This document shows, one piece after another, positions 1 through 9,540 of a DNA stretch of 54,604 bases (position 1 is the first letter of the stretch; each line of letters opens with the position of its first letter). The position numbers and the translations under genes were made by a program. The stretch comes from an uncultured Bacteroidales bacterium (GTDB taxonomy: Bacteria; Bacteroidota; Bacteroidia; Bacteroidales; Bacteroidaceae). The notes under the pieces are model-generated. The model had not been told where the DNA came from. It did not search any database and worked only from the letters and a program-made list of their open reading frames with translations. The stretch covers positions 1 through 54,604 of the forward strand of contig CACZCZ010000025.1 of assembly GCA_902779845.1 (NCBI GenBank), read 5' to 3'.

Positions 1-1
1 G

Positions 2-1549
2 GAGCGCAACGAGGACGTGGCTGCCACCGTCCGCAGCGCGCAGGACTACAAGCTCTACAAGAACATCCCACAGCGTATGCAACAGGCATTGGCAAAGGTA
101 GGTGTCACCACCCCGGCGCAGCCCACTCCCCTCCCTTCACGGGAGGGGGCGGGGGTGGGTCTTCCCTTAGCTGCCTGGGGCGAGCAGATTGCTGCTCTGT
201 TCCCCCAATACCCCCTCCTCGCTGACATCTGCAAGGGCTTGAAACCCGGTCAGTACCCGGCAGCGGTGTTCGTGGGTGGAGGTCTGCTGATGACGCTGAT
301 GACGAGGTGCACCTACCGCTTCTACCACCGCCCCGAGGAGCTGCGCCGCCTGAACAACTCCACCCTGATCATCGGCGACCCCGCCAGCGGCAAGAGCTTC
401 GCCACGAGGTTGTACAAGCTGCTGGCAGCGCCCATCGTGGAGGCCGACCGCGAGGGCAAGGAGGCCATCAACGCCTACCGCGAGCAGATGAAGACCAAGG
501 GCGCCAACAAGGAGAAGCCCAAGAAGCCGAAGGTGAAGGTGCGCATCCACCCTGCACGCACCAGCAACGCACAGTTCATACAGGACATGGTGAACACCGT
601 GGAGGAGGTCGATGGCAAGCCCATGCAGCTGCACATGCTGACGTTCGACACAGAGCTGGACAACACGGTGACGGTGCAGAAGGGCGGCTCGTGGATCGAC
701 AAGCAGTCGCTGGAGCTGAAAGCCTTCCACAACGAAGAGGACGGACAGGCGTACAGCAATGTCGATTCGATTCTGCAGGACTTCTTCGTCACCTGGAACT
801 TCATCTACACGGGCACGCCCATCGCGCTGAAGAAGAAGGTCAACGAGGCGAACTTCGGCAGCGGTCTGGCCACACGCCTGACGTGCATCCCCCTGCCCGC
901 CACCAACTTCGAGATGATGACCAGGGCGGAAGGCGTGGACACAGACAGCGACGAGCGCCTCAAGGAGTGGGCCTACAAGCTGGACAAGACCAAGGGCGAG
1001 CTCTCGCTGCAGAAGATTGTGGATGAGCTGTATGAGTGGACGGCACGCCGCATGATGGACGCCCAGGAGAACGACAGCCGGGCCGACGAGATGCTGCTGA
1101 AGCGCTGTGCCTACCACGGCCTGAACTTCGCAGCCCCCTTCATCGTCATGCGCCACTGGGCAGAGCTGAAGCAGGATGGCGCCTTCTACTGCGGAGCGTT
1201 CGAGACCGACGATGTGGATTGGCAGCTGGCCGAGATGCTCACGAACATCCAGTATGCCTGTCAGCGCCATTTCTTCGGCCATCTGGCTGAGAAGTACTTC
1301 GAGGCACAGCAGCTGGAAGCCAGCGTCAACGTGCACCGTCAGCAGAAGACCATCGAAGCCTTCAACCGTCTGCCGAAGCTGTTCACCACAGAGGATGTGA
1401 TACATTGTTTCAACCTGAAAGACGCTGGAGCGGCCAAGATGCGGATTGCCAGACTCTGCAGGGACCATGTCATCGAGAAGGTGGAGGATTTCGTGGACAA
1501 CGGAACTACGAAGGCACGCTATCAGAAGACGGGCATCATCCTCAACTGA
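2..1549 (+). CDS. DUF3987-type P-loop protein, 5' end outside window
   Basis: The frame is open from base 2, so the start lies upstream and about 515 residues are visible. A Walker A motif (GDPASGKS, encoded near 373-396) follows a hydrophobic stretch, and the order of segments (VFVGGGLLMTLMTR, then the P-loop, then the long central block with TFDTELDN) resembles DUF3987 proteins, the primase/helicase-associated ATPases common in Bacteroidetes mobile elements. From family knowledge a DNA-processing role is likely; the substrate is not visible. A short Pro/Gly-rich stretch early in the protein (TPLPSREGAGVGLP) is encoded by a GC-rich palindrome and looks inserted. The last 100 residues resemble a winged-helix tail. 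A hairpin terminator follows about 60 nt after the stop. The family call is moderate; the gene itself is secure. Confidence 0.75.
   Translation, partial: ERNEDVAATVRSAQDYKLYKNIPQRMQQALAKVGVTTPAQPTPLPSREGAGVGLPLAAWGEQIAALFPQYPLLADICKGLKPGQYPAAVFVGGGLLMTLMTRCTYRFYHRPEELRRLNNSTLIIGDPASGKSFATRLYKLLAAPIVEADREGKEAINAYREQMKTKGANKEKPKKPKVKVRIHPARTSNAQFIQDMVNTVEEVDGKPMQLHMLTFDTELDNTVTVQKGGSWIDKQSLELKAFHNEEDGQAYSNVDSILQDFFVTWNFIYTGTPIALKKKVNEANFGSGLATRLTCIPLPATNFEMMTRAEGVDTDSDERLKEWAYKLDKTKGELSLQKIVDELYEWTARRMMDAQENDSRADEMLLKRCAYHGLNFAAPFIVMRHWAELKQDGAFYCGAFETDDVDWQLAEMLTNIQYACQRHFFGHLAEKYFEAQQLEASVNVHRQQKTIEAFNRLPKLFTTEDVIHCFNLKDAGAAKMRIARLCRDHVIEKVEDFVDNGTTKARYQKTGIILN
122..165 (+). repeat. GC-rich palindromic element inside coding sequence
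   Basis: A CTCCC/GGGAG palindrome followed by GGGGGTGGGTCTTCC. It is related to the element at 45202-45240 and shares its core with those at 42647-42681 and 42820-42854. It is read in frame and adds TPLPSREGAGVGLP to the DUF3987-type protein without interrupting it. Confidence 0.75.
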
Positions 1550-1550
1550 C

Positions 1551-1585
1551 AACGCAGTAACGCAGTAACGCGGTAACGCGGTAAC
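1551..1585 (+). repeat. octamer tandem repeat (AACGCAGT/AACGCGGT)
   Basis: Four 8-nt units, two AACGCAGT and two AACGCGGT, then AAC, starting two bases after the upstream stop codon. It is the only array here with period 8 instead of 7. Confidence 0.85.
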
Positions 1586-1609
1586 AAATGCAGAGTGGCA
1601 ACTACTATT

Positions 1610-1638
1610 ACAGCCGATTCCATCACGGAGTCGGCTGT
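1610..1638 (+). terminator. hairpin terminator after DUF3987-type gene
   Basis: An 11-bp stem (ACAGCCGATTC with GAGTCGGCTGT, one G-U pair) and a 7-nt loop, followed by GTTTGTTG. The T tract is weak. The remaining gap (1639-1874) holds the promoter box and heptamer array listed separately. Confidence 0.6.
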
Positions 1639-1731
1639 GTTTGTTGCTGCTGCCAGCGGGGGATTCCAGCGATAATGAGGGTGAAAATGAAAGTTTCTTG
1701 GCTTTTATTCGCTCATTCCGCTGATTTTATC

Positions 1732-1739
1732 TACTTTTG
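1732..1739 (+). promoter_or_regulatory. -7 promoter box (TACTTTTG) for the GT117 gene
   Basis: Matches the Bacteroidetes TAnnTTTG box. No clear TTTG lies 20 nt upstream. Transcription from here would put the heptamer array 1751-1803 in the 5' leader of the next gene. Confidence 0.5.
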
Positions 1740-1750
1740 CAGCGGCTTAA

Positions 1751-1803
1751 TGGAAAGTGGAAAGTGAAAGAGTGAAAAGTGAAAAGTGAAAAATGAAAAA
1801 TAA
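1751..1803 (+). repeat. heptamer array, GAAAAGT type
   Basis: Degenerate 7-nt units (GGAAAGT, GAAAAGT, GAAAAAT) in a single orientation, between the predicted promoter and the start of the GT117 gene. It belongs to the dispersed heptamer family of this window. Confidence 0.85.
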
Positions 1804-1874
1804 GATTCGCCTTAAACTCTTCATTTATTGACTTTTAGCAAAGAATATTAAACTTTATAGATGACGATAAACGT

Positions 1875-4800
1875 ATGAAGCATTTTCGTTTAGTCGATAA
1901 CCTGTTAGGGTGGCTGGCCTTCGCCATCGCAGCGTTCACCTATTGCGCTACGGTGGAGCCTACGGCCTCGTTCTGGGACTGCCCTGAGTTCATCACCACA
2001 GCTTACAAGCTGGAAGTGGGTCACCCGCCAGGGGCGCCCTTCTTCATGCTCACGGGCAACTTGTTCACACAGCTGACGAGCGACCCGGGGAAGGTGGCGC
2101 TGATGGTGAACATCATGAACGCGCTGCTGAGCGCGCTGTGTATCATGTTCCTCTACTGGACCATCTCACACCTGGCCCGCAAGCTCATCTGCAAGGACGG
2201 ATGGGTGCAGACGCTGCCGCAGCTGATCACCGTGGAAGCGGCGGCCATGACGGGCGCGCTGGCTTACTGCTGGAGCGACACCTTCTGGTACTCGGCTGTC
2301 GAGGGCGAGGTCTATGCCTACAGTTCGCTGTTCACCGCACTGGTGTTCTGGCTGATGCTGAAGTGGGAGGACAATGCCGACAAGCCGCACAGCGACCGCT
2401 GGCTCATCCTCATCGCTTACCTCACGGGCCTCAGCATAGGCGTTCACTTGCTGAATCTGCTGTGTCTGCCCGCACTGGTGCTGATCTACTACTACAAGCG
2501 TTCGGAGAAGGCCACGCTGAAGGGCTCCATCTACGCCCTCATCGGGAGCTTCGTGCTCGTGGCAGCTGTGCTCTACGGCATCGTGCCGGGCATCGTGAAG
2601 GTGGGCGGATGGTTTGAACTGCTGTTCGTGAACACCCTCAGCCTGCCTTTCAACAGCGGCCTCATCGTTTACATCCTGCTGCTGGTGGGCGTGGTGCTGT
2701 GGGCCATTTACGAGACGATAAAGCAGGCCTCGCGACTGCGCATGAACATATCCTATCTGATTGCTGTCGCCATGCTGGGTATTCCCTTCTATGGCTACGG
2801 CTGGAGCAGCATCCTCATCGGACTGGTGGTGCTGGCCGTGCTCTACGGCCTGCTGCAGTGGCGCCGCGAGGGCAAGCCGGTGGTGTCGGCCCGTCTGATG
2901 AACACCTCGCTGCTGTGTATGCTGATGATCATGATCGGCTACTCGTCGTATGCCGTCATCGTCATCCGCTCCACGGCCAACACGCCGATGGACCAGAACT
3001 CGCCGGAGGACATCTTCACACTGGGCACCTACCTCAGCCGCGATCAGTACGGCTCGCGCCCCTTGTTCTACGGCCAGGCTTATACATCGCAAGTGGCCCT
3101 GAAGACTGAGGGCGGCTACTGTGTGCCTGTCTCCAAGGAGGGCGCGCCCGTCTATCAGCGCAAGGAGAAAGCCAGCCCCGATGAACCCGACCGCTATGAG
3201 ATCCAGCGCTACGACCTGGAGTATGTCTATGCACAGAATATGCTCTTCCCACGTATGTACAGCGACCGCCACGCTCAGGCCTATGAGTCGTGGATGGGTG
3301 GCATACAGGGCTCACAGATTCCCTTCGACCGCTGTGGCGAGCCCATCATGGTGAAGATGCCTACGCAGTTGGAGAACATCCGCTTCTTCCTCTCCTACCA
3401 GGTGAACTTCATGTACTGGCGCTACTTCATGTGGAACTTCGCAGGCCGCCAGAATGACATCCAGGGCAATGGCGAACTGGAGCATGGCAACTGGCTCTCC
3501 GGCCTGCCCGCGCTGGACAACGCACGCCTGGGCAACCAGGAGCTGCTGCCCACGGAACTGAAGGAGAACAAGGGGCACAATGTCTTCTACTGTCTGCCGC
3601 TGCTGCTGGGTCTGCTGGGGCTCATGTGGCAGGCCTGGAAAGACGGGCCCACACCCTCGGAACGCGGAGAGGGCATTGGCATCAAGCAGTTCTGGGTGGT
3701 CTTCTTCCTGTTCTTCATGACGGGTCTGGCCATCGTGGTCTATCTGAACCAGACGCCGATGCAGCCGCGTGAACGCGACTACGCCTATGCGGGCTCGTTC
3801 TACGCCTTTGCTATCTGGATTGGTCTGGGCGCTGCTGCCATCGCCGACTTGATCAATGAAAAGCTAAACATAAAGAATGGAAAGATGATTGGGGCGCTGG
3901 TGTCGCTGCTGGCACTGCTCGTGCCCGTGCAGATGGTGTCGCAGACATGGGACGACCACGACCGCAGCGGGCGCTACACCTGCCGCGACTTCGGCCAGAA
4001 CTATCTGATGACCCTGCCCGACGAGGGCTTCCCCATCATCTTCACCAACGGCGACAACGACACCTTCCCGCTGTGGTACAACCAGGAGACCGAAGGCGTG
4101 CGCACCGACGCCCGCGTCTGCAACCTCTCGTACCTGCAGACCGACTGGTACATCGACCAGATGAAGCGTCCGGCCTACGACTCACCCAGTGTGCCCATCA
4201 CCTGGAAACGTATCGACTATGTTGCCGGCACGCGCGAGGGCATCCGCGTCAGCCCCGGCACACTGGAGCAGGCGCTGGACTACTACAAGGACGACCCCGT
4301 CACACGGCGTCAGCTGCTGGGCGAGAACCCCTATGAGCTCTCCACCATCATCGACAAGTGGATTCTCAACTCCAACCCCGACATGCAGATCTTCCCCACC
4401 GACAGCCTTGTCATCACCATCGACAAGGAGGCCGTCAAGCGCTCTGGCATGATGATTGCCGCCGACAGCATCCCCGATGTCATGCACATCTCGCTGAAGG
4501 GCAAGCGTGCCGTGTATAAGAGCGAGATGATGATCTACGAGATGTTGGCACGCTGCAACTGGGAGCGCCCGCTCTATGTGGCCATGACCGTGGGTTCGGA
4601 GAACTACGGCAACCTGGGCAACAACTTCGTGCAGGAGGGTCTGGCCAACCGCATCACGCCCTTCAACACCAAAGCCAGCGGCCGCCGCGTGGATACAGAG
4701 AAGATGTACGACAATGTCATGAACCGCTTCAAGTTCGGCGGCATCGACAACCCCGACATCTATCTCGACGAGACGGTCAGCCGCATGTGCTACACACATC

Positions 4801-5207
4801 GCCGCATCTTCTCGCAGCTGGCTGCCGACCTGCTCAAAGAGGGCAAGAAGGACAAGGCGCTCGCTGTGGTGCAGCGCGCTGAGAAGGCCATCCCAGAGAC
4901 CACCGTACCCCACAACTATCAGGGCGGTTCCATAGAGCTGGCACGCGTATGGCTGGCCCTGGGCAAGAAAGCCGAAGCCGCACACATCGCCGACGCCGTT
5001 GCCAAGAACGCCTCGGAGTACTGCAACTGGTATGTCAACCTCGACGACCAGCGCCTGCGCATCTCGCAGGAGGAATGCCTCTTCTACCTCTATCAGCTCA
5101 ACGATGCACTGCGCATCCTCGACGAAGCAGCACCCGAGAAGAGCAAGGACTATGATGTAGCACTGCGCAACTACAGCGACCAGTTGCAAAGCCGCACCAA
5201 CTACTGA
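1875..5207 (+). CDS. GT117 (DUF2723) membrane glycosyltransferase with TPR-like tail
   Basis: This 1110-aa protein opens with a membrane helix and the DUF2723 signature region (TVEPTASFWDCPEFITT, then GHPPGAPFF), where the Asp/Glu-containing loop resembles GT-C fold enzymes such as protein O-mannosyltransferases. About a dozen hydrophobic segments fill the first 690 residues, with a second cluster near 590-690. The remainder is soluble and ends in helical TPR-like repeats (around 930-1090: KKDKALAVVQRAEKA, GKKAEAAHIADAVAKNA). From family knowledge it is an inner-membrane enzyme that transfers sugar from a lipid donor to periplasmic acceptors; in Bacteroidetes this family is tied to protein or cell-envelope glycosylation. 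The NodB gene starts one base after its stop, suggesting an operon. The family call is strong; the exact acceptor is unknown. Confidence 0.9.
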   Translation: MKHFRLVDNLLGWLAFAIAAFTYCATVEPTASFWDCPEFITTAYKLEVGHPPGAPFFMLTGNLFTQLTSDPGKVALMVNIMNALLSALCIMFLYWTISHLARKLICKDGWVQTLPQLITVEAAAMTGALAYCWSDTFWYSAVEGEVYAYSSLFTALVFWLMLKWEDNADKPHSDRWLILIAYLTGLSIGVHLLNLLCLPALVLIYYYKRSEKATLKGSIYALIGSFVLVAAVLYGIVPGIVKVGGWFELLFVNTLSLPFNSGLIVYILLLVGVVLWAIYETIKQASRLRMNISYLIAVAMLGIPFYGYGWSSILIGLVVLAVLYGLLQWRREGKPVVSARLMNTSLLCMLMIMIGYSSYAVIVIRSTANTPMDQNSPEDIFTLGTYLSRDQYGSRPLFYGQAYTSQVALKTEGGYCVPVSKEGAPVYQRKEKASPDEPDRYEIQRYDLEYVYAQNMLFPRMYSDRHAQAYESWMGGIQGSQIPFDRCGEPIMVKMPTQLENIRFFLSYQVNFMYWRYFMWNFAGRQNDIQGNGELEHGNWLSGLPALDNARLGNQELLPTELKENKGHNVFYCLPLLLGLLGLMWQAWKDGPTPSERGEGIGIKQFWVVFFLFFMTGLAIVVYLNQTPMQPRERDYAYAGSFYAFAIWIGLGAAAIADLINEKLNIKNGKMIGALVSLLALLVPVQMVSQTWDDHDRSGRYTCRDFGQNYLMTLPDEGFPIIFTNGDNDTFPLWYNQETEGVRTDARVCNLSYLQTDWYIDQMKRPAYDSPSVPITWKRIDYVAGTREGIRVSPGTLEQALDYYKDDPVTRRQLLGENPYELSTIIDKWILNSNPDMQIFPTDSLVITIDKEAVKRSGMMIAADSIPDVMHISLKGKRAVYKSEMMIYEMLARCNWERPLYVAMTVGSENYGNLGNNFVQEGLANRITPFNTKASGRRVDTEKMYDNVMNRFKFGGIDNPDIYLDETVSRMCYTHRRIFSQLAADLLKEGKKDKALAVVQRAEKAIPETTVPHNYQGGSIELARVWLALGKKAEAAHIADAVAKNASEYCNWYVNLDDQRLRISQEECLFYLYQLNDALRILDEAAPEKSKDYDVALRNYSDQLQSRTNY

Positions 5208-5208
5208 C

Positions 5209-5889
5209 GTGATCATCGAACAACCTGCCCGCTTCCTGCGGTGGCTTTATCCCCGTGCCGTATGGCGCATGGACCCGTCGGCGAAGGCCGTTTACCTGAC
5301 CTTCGACGACGGGCCCATCCCAGAGGCTACGCCCTTCGTGCTGGACACACTGGCGCACTATGGCATCAAAGCCACCTTCTTTGTCGTGGGCGACAATGTT
5401 CGTAAATACCCTGAACTCTTCCACCGCATCATCAGCGAAGGCCACCGCATCGGCAACCACACCTACAACCACATCGGCGGCTTCCGATGGCTTAGCAGAA
5501 ACTACCTGAGAAACACGAAGAAAGCGATGGAACTGATGATTGATGAGCTAAGAGAAATGTATGCCGACATGAATCAACAGACAGCCATCATCCATCAACA
5601 ATTCTCCACGCCCCTGTTCCGCCCTCCTCACGGCTGGATGCGACCACTGCAGTATCAGGTCATCCGCAGGAAGGGCTATAAGATTATCATGTGGGATTTG
5701 GTGACGCGCGACTACAGCAAACGCCTCACAGCAGGCGAGGTGCTCGACAATGTGAAGTGCTATGCACGCAACGGTTCTATCATCACCTTCCACGATTCCC
5801 TGCGTAGCATCGACAAACTGGAGAAGATTCTCCCATCAGCGCTTGAATGGCTCATTGCCCAGGGCTACGAGTTCCGCATTTTTGACTAA
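5209..5889 (+). CDS. polysaccharide deacetylase (NodB/CE4 family)
   Basis: A 226-aa enzyme carrying all five NodB motifs: TFDDGP (motif 1, catalytic base and metal Asp), HTYNH (motif 2, metal His pair), RPPHG (motif 3), WDLVTRDY (motif 4) and ITFHDS (motif 5, catalytic His). It should remove N-acetyl groups from a GlcNAc-type polymer or peptidoglycan using a divalent metal. The start is a GTG one base after the GT117 stop, so translational coupling is likely. No convincing signal peptide is present: the N-terminus (IIEQPARFLRWLYPRAVW) is short and amphipathic, so export is uncertain. A terminator shared with mutS follows. Confidence 0.9.
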   Translation: MIIEQPARFLRWLYPRAVWRMDPSAKAVYLTFDDGPIPEATPFVLDTLAHYGIKATFFVVGDNVRKYPELFHRIISEGHRIGNHTYNHIGGFRWLSRNYLRNTKKAMELMIDELREMYADMNQQTAIIHQQFSTPLFRPPHGWMRPLQYQVIRRKGYKIIMWDLVTRDYSKRLTAGEVLDNVKCYARNGSIITFHDSLRSIDKLEKILPSALEWLIAQGYEFRIFD

Positions 5890-5908
5890 CTAAACACAAA
5901 AGAAATCC

Positions 5909-5934
5909 AACGGTTTCATCGGGTTGAAACCGTT
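5909..5934. terminator. bidirectional terminator between deacetylase gene and mutS
   Basis: Perfect 10-bp stem AACGGTTTCA/TGAAACCGTT with a 6-nt loop, followed by ATTTTCC on the plus strand. The convergent mutS stop codon lies in the right arm. Confidence 0.75.
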
Positions 5935-8545
5935 ATTTTCCTGTGAGGATGCGCTGGATGCTGTCGAGCTTGTTCAGGGCATCGATGGGGGTAAGGCTGT
6001 TGATGTCGAGACCGAGGATCTGGTCGCGAATCTGACTGAGCACAGGGTCGTCGAGTTGGAAGAAGCTGAGCTGCAAATGGTCATGCTCGGGCATAGCACC
6101 TATCTTCGCGCCCATGCCCAGCCCCTCGCGGTCGGCGCTGGACTCCAACTGGTGCAGGATCATTTCAGCACGTTTGACAATGTCCTTGGGCATACCGGCG
6201 AGCTTGGCAACATGAATGCCGAAGCTATGCTCCGAACCGCCTGGTTCCAGCTTGCGCACAAAGAGGACTTTGCCACGCACCTCGCGCACGCTGACATTGA
6301 AGTTCTTGATGCGCGCAAAGTGTTTCTCCATCTCGTTGAGTTCATGGTAGTGGGTGGCAAAGAGTGTGCGAGCGTGCCCACGCTGGTTCTCATGGATGAA
6401 CTCCACGATGGCCCAGGCTATGCTGATGCCGTCGTAAGTCGAGGTGCCACGCCCCAGCTCGTCGAAGAGGATGAGGGAGCGCTCCGAGATGTTGTTGAGG
6501 ATGTTGGCGGCCTCGCTCATCTCCACCATGAAGGTGCTCTCCCCTACCGATATATTATCGCTCGCGCCCACGCGCGTGAAAATCTTATCTACCCACCCGA
6601 TGCGGGCGCTCTCGGCAGGAACGAAGCAGCCCATCTGAGCCAGCAGCGTGATGAGGGCTGTCTGGCGCAACAGCGCACTCTTACCTGCCATATTCGGGCC
6701 CGTGATGACAAGGATCTGCTGGGTTTGGGTGTCCAGACGGACATCGTTGGCGATATAGCGCTCGCCCACTGGCATCTGGCATTCGATGACGGGGTGGCGG
6801 CCCTGGCGGATGTCAATGTCTGTGCTGTCATCGACAACAGGGCGGATGTAGTTGTTCTCGGCTGCTGTCGTAGCGAAGGACAGAAGGCAGTCCAGCTGAG
6901 CTACCAGGTGGGCATCGCGCTGGATGTCGGGAGCGAAAACGGCAACATCGCTGACGAGCTCCGTAAAGAGGCGTGTCTCCAGAGCCAGGATCTTGTCCTC
7001 AGCGCCCAGTATCTTCTCTTCGTACTCCTTCAGCTCCTGGGTGATATAGCGCTCGGCATTCACGAGTGTCTGCTTGCGAATCCACTCAGCAGGCACACGA
7101 TCCTTGTAGGTATTACGAACCTCCAGATAGTAGCCGAAGACATTGTTGTAGGCCACCTTCAGGCTCTGGATGCCTGTGGCCTCAGCCTCGCGCTGCTGCA
7201 ACTGCAGCAGGTAGTCCTTGCCGCTGTAGGCGATGCTGCGCAACTCATCGAGCTCCGAGTTGACGCCCGCGGCTATCACATTGCCCTTCTGCACCTGCAA
7301 GGGAGGATCGGGCTGCACCTCACGTGCAATGCGGTCGCGGATGCTGGCACAGAGATTCAGCTGTTCGCCGATGGCATGCAGCGTCGCATCATCAGCGCCC
7401 AAGCAAGCATTCTTGATGGGCTCTATAGCCTGCAGCGCCACACGCAACTGCACAATATCGCGCGGCGAGACACGCCCCACGGCCACCTTCGACGTGATGC
7501 GTTCCAAGTCGCCAATCTGATGCAACTGTTCGGCGATGAGTTCGCGGAATTCCGGATGGCGGAAGTAGAAATCGACGACATCCAGGCGGTGGTTGATCTG
7601 CACCGTGTCGCGCAGGGGGAAAAGCATCCAGCGATGCAGCAGACGGGCACCCATGGGCGTGACGGTGTGGTCGAGGACATCGAGCAGCGAGCGTCCGCCC
7701 TCGTTCAACGGTTGGATGAGCTCCAGGTTGCGCACTGTGAACTTATCCAGGCGCACATAGCGTTCTTCTTCAATGCGGCTGATGCTGGTGATATGTTGCA
7801 GCTGTGTGTGCTGCGTCAGCTCCAAGTACTGCAGGATGGCACCAGCGGCGATGACACCGGCACGAAGGCCGTCGATGCCGAAACCCTTGAGGTTCTTGAC
7901 CTCGAAGTGGCGCGTCAGCTTATCGTTGGCTGTCTGGCTGGTGAATACCCAGTCATCGAGTTCGAAGGTGACGAACTTCGTGCCGAAGCACCCTTCAAAC
8001 AAACCCTTACGACCGCGCTCGTAAAGCACCTCCTTGGGAGCGAAGTTACCCATGAGCTTATCGACATACTCGGCCGTACCCTCGGCCACGAGCCATTCGC
8101 CCGTGGAGATGTCCAAAAAACTCACGCCCACCAAATCCTCCTTCATGAAGTGCACGGCAGCCAGGAAGTTGTTCTCGCGATAGTTGAGCACCGTGTCAGT
8201 CATCGCCACGCCCGGCGTCACGAGTTCTGTGATGCCACGCTTCACAAGCTTCTTTGTCAGCTTGGGGTCTTCCAGCTGGTCGCAGATGGCCACGCGACGG
8301 CCGGCACGCACCAGCTTGGGCAGATAGGTGTCAAGGGCGTGATGGGGGAATCCGGCCATGGCCGTACTCTCGTTCTCCTTGCCATTGTTGCGCTTGGTAA
8401 GTGTGATGCCCAGGATGTCAGCAGCCTCCACGGCATCCTGTGCGTAGGTCTCATAGAAGTCCCCGCACCTGAAGAGCAGAATGGCATCGGGATGCTTCGC
8501 CTTCAGGTCGAAGAACTGTTTCATCATCGGGGTAACTTCGGACAT
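5933..8545 (-). CDS. mutS: DNA mismatch repair protein MutS
   Basis: An 870-aa protein, full length for MutS. The mismatch-reading motif is visible as GDFYE (Phe30, Glu32), followed by the connector region ([24 protein letters not shown]). The C-terminal ABC-type ATPase has Walker A GPNMAGKS near residue 620, and [12 protein letters not shown] as Walker B and signature. It binds mismatched or looped bases and recruits MutL. The start at [12 protein letters not shown] matches MutS proteins that begin just before the KQF(F/Y)xLK segment. The gene is alone on its strand; a heptamer-rich gap separates it from the DUF4294 gene behind it. A long open frame on the opposite strand across the whole gene is a coding shadow. 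Confidence 0.98.
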   Translation of the reverse strand: MSEVTPMMKQFFDLKAKHPDAILLFRCGDFYETYAQDAVEAADILGITLTKRNNGKENESTAMAGFPHHALDTYLPKLVRAGRRVAICDQLEDPKLTKKLVKRGITELVTPGVAMTDTVLNYRENNFLAAVHFMKEDLVGVSFLDISTGEWLVAEGTAEYVDKLMGNFAPKEVLYERGRKGLFEGCFGTKFVTFELDDWVFTSQTANDKLTRHFEVKNLKGFGIDGLRAGVIAAGAILQYLELTQHTQLQHITSISRIEEERYVRLDKFTVRNLELIQPLNEGGRSLLDVLDHTVTPMGARLLHRWMLFPLRDTVQINHRLDVVDFYFRHPEFRELIAEQLHQIGDLERITSKVAVGRVSPRDIVQLRVALQAIEPIKNACLGADDATLHAIGEQLNLCASIRDRIAREVQPDPPLQVQKGNVIAAGVNSELDELRSIAYSGKDYLLQLQQREAEATGIQSLKVAYNNVFGYYLEVRNTYKDRVPAEWIRKQTLVNAERYITQELKEYEEKILGAEDKILALETRLFTELVSDVAVFAPDIQRDAHLVAQLDCLLSFATTAAENNYIRPVVDDSTDIDIRQGRHPVIECQMPVGERYIANDVRLDTQTQQILVITGPNMAGKSALLRQTALITLLAQMGCFVPAESARIGWVDKIFTRVGASDNISVGESTFMVEMSEAANILNNISERSLILFDELGRGTSTYDGISIAWAIVEFIHENQRGHARTLFATHYHELNEMEKHFARIKNFNVSVREVRGKVLFVRKLEPGGSEHSFGIHVAKLAGMPKDIVKRAEMILHQLESSADREGLGMGAKIGAMPEHDHLQLSFFQLDDPVLSQIRDQILGLDINSLTPIDALNKLDSIQRILTGK

Positions 8546-8595
8546 GCCTGTTGGGGTTTAAGGGGTTAAAGCGCTGTCGCGCGGTTATTGGTTGA

Positions 8596-8706
8596 GGGTT
8601 GAGGGTTTAAGAGTTCAAGAGATTCAAGATTCAAGATTCAGGATTCAGAATTCAAGTTTAAGATGTTTAAGAGTTTAAGGTAATCCTTATTCTTCATTCT
8701 TCATTA
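8596..8706 (+). repeat. composite heptamer region (GATTCAA, GTTTAAG, TTCTTCA)
   Basis: Successive arrays of three different 7-nt units fill the gap between mutS and the DUF4294 gene. The closing block GTAATCCTTATTCTTCATTC recurs at 18870-18900 after the same order of unit types. Confidence 0.85.
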
Positions 8707-8708
8707 AT

Positions 8709-9401
8709 TCAAAGTTGTCCCACTTCAATTTGTCTCACGATGCGCTCGATCATGGCATCCTCGCCATTGGGGTCATATTCCTTCTTAAGACTGGCCTTGA
8801 AGGTCCAGGCGAAGATCTGGTAGAAGGTGGCGCGTGCCGGGCCGAGGAAAGCCTTGACAATCTCGTAGCTGGACTGGTTGCACTCGCGGTCCACCAGTTT
8901 GATGAGCAGCTTGCCTTGTGTGAAGGTGAGTTTCTTCATCTCGGGCGTGTATTCCTTCTTGATTTCGCGCTCGATTTTTTTGATGTGTTCATCTTTGGCC
9001 TGCTTCGTGGGCAGCGTCTCCAGTACCTCGTAGGTCTCGCAAAGCATCATGTTCACCTTCTTTGCCAGCGGCAGCACCCGCTTCACATTATTGACCATTC
9101 TATCGTACTTCCTGCGTTCTTTCTGGCTCTTGAAGACGAGAGGTTTGTACACGGGCAGCTCTGGCATGAGGTAAGTCCAAATGGTGTCGCCGTGCAGCGG
9201 GTCGTAGTAGGGTTTTTTGTAGCGGTAGAACTGCAGATTGATGAGCGAAGGCATGTCGGCAGGGTCCCGAGGCATGAGCTCATCCTCGGAGAAGTCCTCC
9301 TGCGCATTCAGCGGGGATGCCAAGAGAAGGAAGAAAATGACGAGTGACGAGTGACGAATGAGTTTTTCCCTTACCTTTTGAAGGTAATTTGTATTCGTCA
9401 T
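8709..9401 (-). CDS. exported DUF4294 protein
   Basis: A protein of about 230 aa with a signal peptide and a conserved basic, helical body (KSQKERRKYDRMVNNVKRV, LPLAKKVNMM, RATFYQIFAWTF) typical of DUF4294, a Bacteroidetes family of unknown function. The frame extends to 9473, but I prefer the ATG at 9401: it leaves a compact n-region (MTNTNYLQKVREK), a hydrophobic core and an SPLNAQ cleavage site. The start codon and residues 14-22 (LIRHSSLVI) lie within CGTCATT-type heptamer arrays, so part of the signal peptide is repeat-derived. The mature part is ordinary and begins near QEDFSEDELMPRDP. The family call is good; the start is uncertain. Confidence 0.8.
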   Translation of the reverse strand: MTNTNYLQKVREKLIRHSSLVIFFLLLASPLNAQEDFSEDELMPRDPADMPSLINLQFYRYKKPYYDPLHGDTIWTYLMPELPVYKPLVFKSQKERRKYDRMVNNVKRVLPLAKKVNMMLCETYEVLETLPTKQAKDEHIKKIEREIKKEYTPEMKKLTFTQGKLLIKLVDRECNQSSYEIVKAFLGPARATFYQIFAWTFKASLKKEYDPNGEDAMIERIVRQIEVGQL

Positions 9402-9540
9402 TCGTAATTCTTGAAGGGTCAAGCGAGCAAGCTCGAGCGCATCATTCGTTATAGACAAAATCTTATTCGTCATTCGTCATTCGTCATTCGTTATTCGTCA
9501 TTCGTCATTCCTCATTCGTTATTCGTCATTCGTCATTCGT
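9337..9540 (+). repeat. opposed heptamer arrays, CGTCATT type
   Basis: Three blocks: 9337-9362 (units read ACGAGTG/ACGAATG), 9392-9410 and 9464-9540 (units ATTCGTC). The first block is the reverse complement sense of the other two, so the segment could fold back on itself. The blocks overlap the 5' end of the DUF4294 gene and the stop codon of the gene behind it. Confidence 0.85.

Noticed and set aside
5924-8569. An 881-codon open frame antisense to mutS
   Set aside because: It mirrors mutS, has no domain or start signals, and arises from the codon bias of the GC-rich gene. The same applies to the 461-, 368- and 344-codon antisense frames over the first genes.
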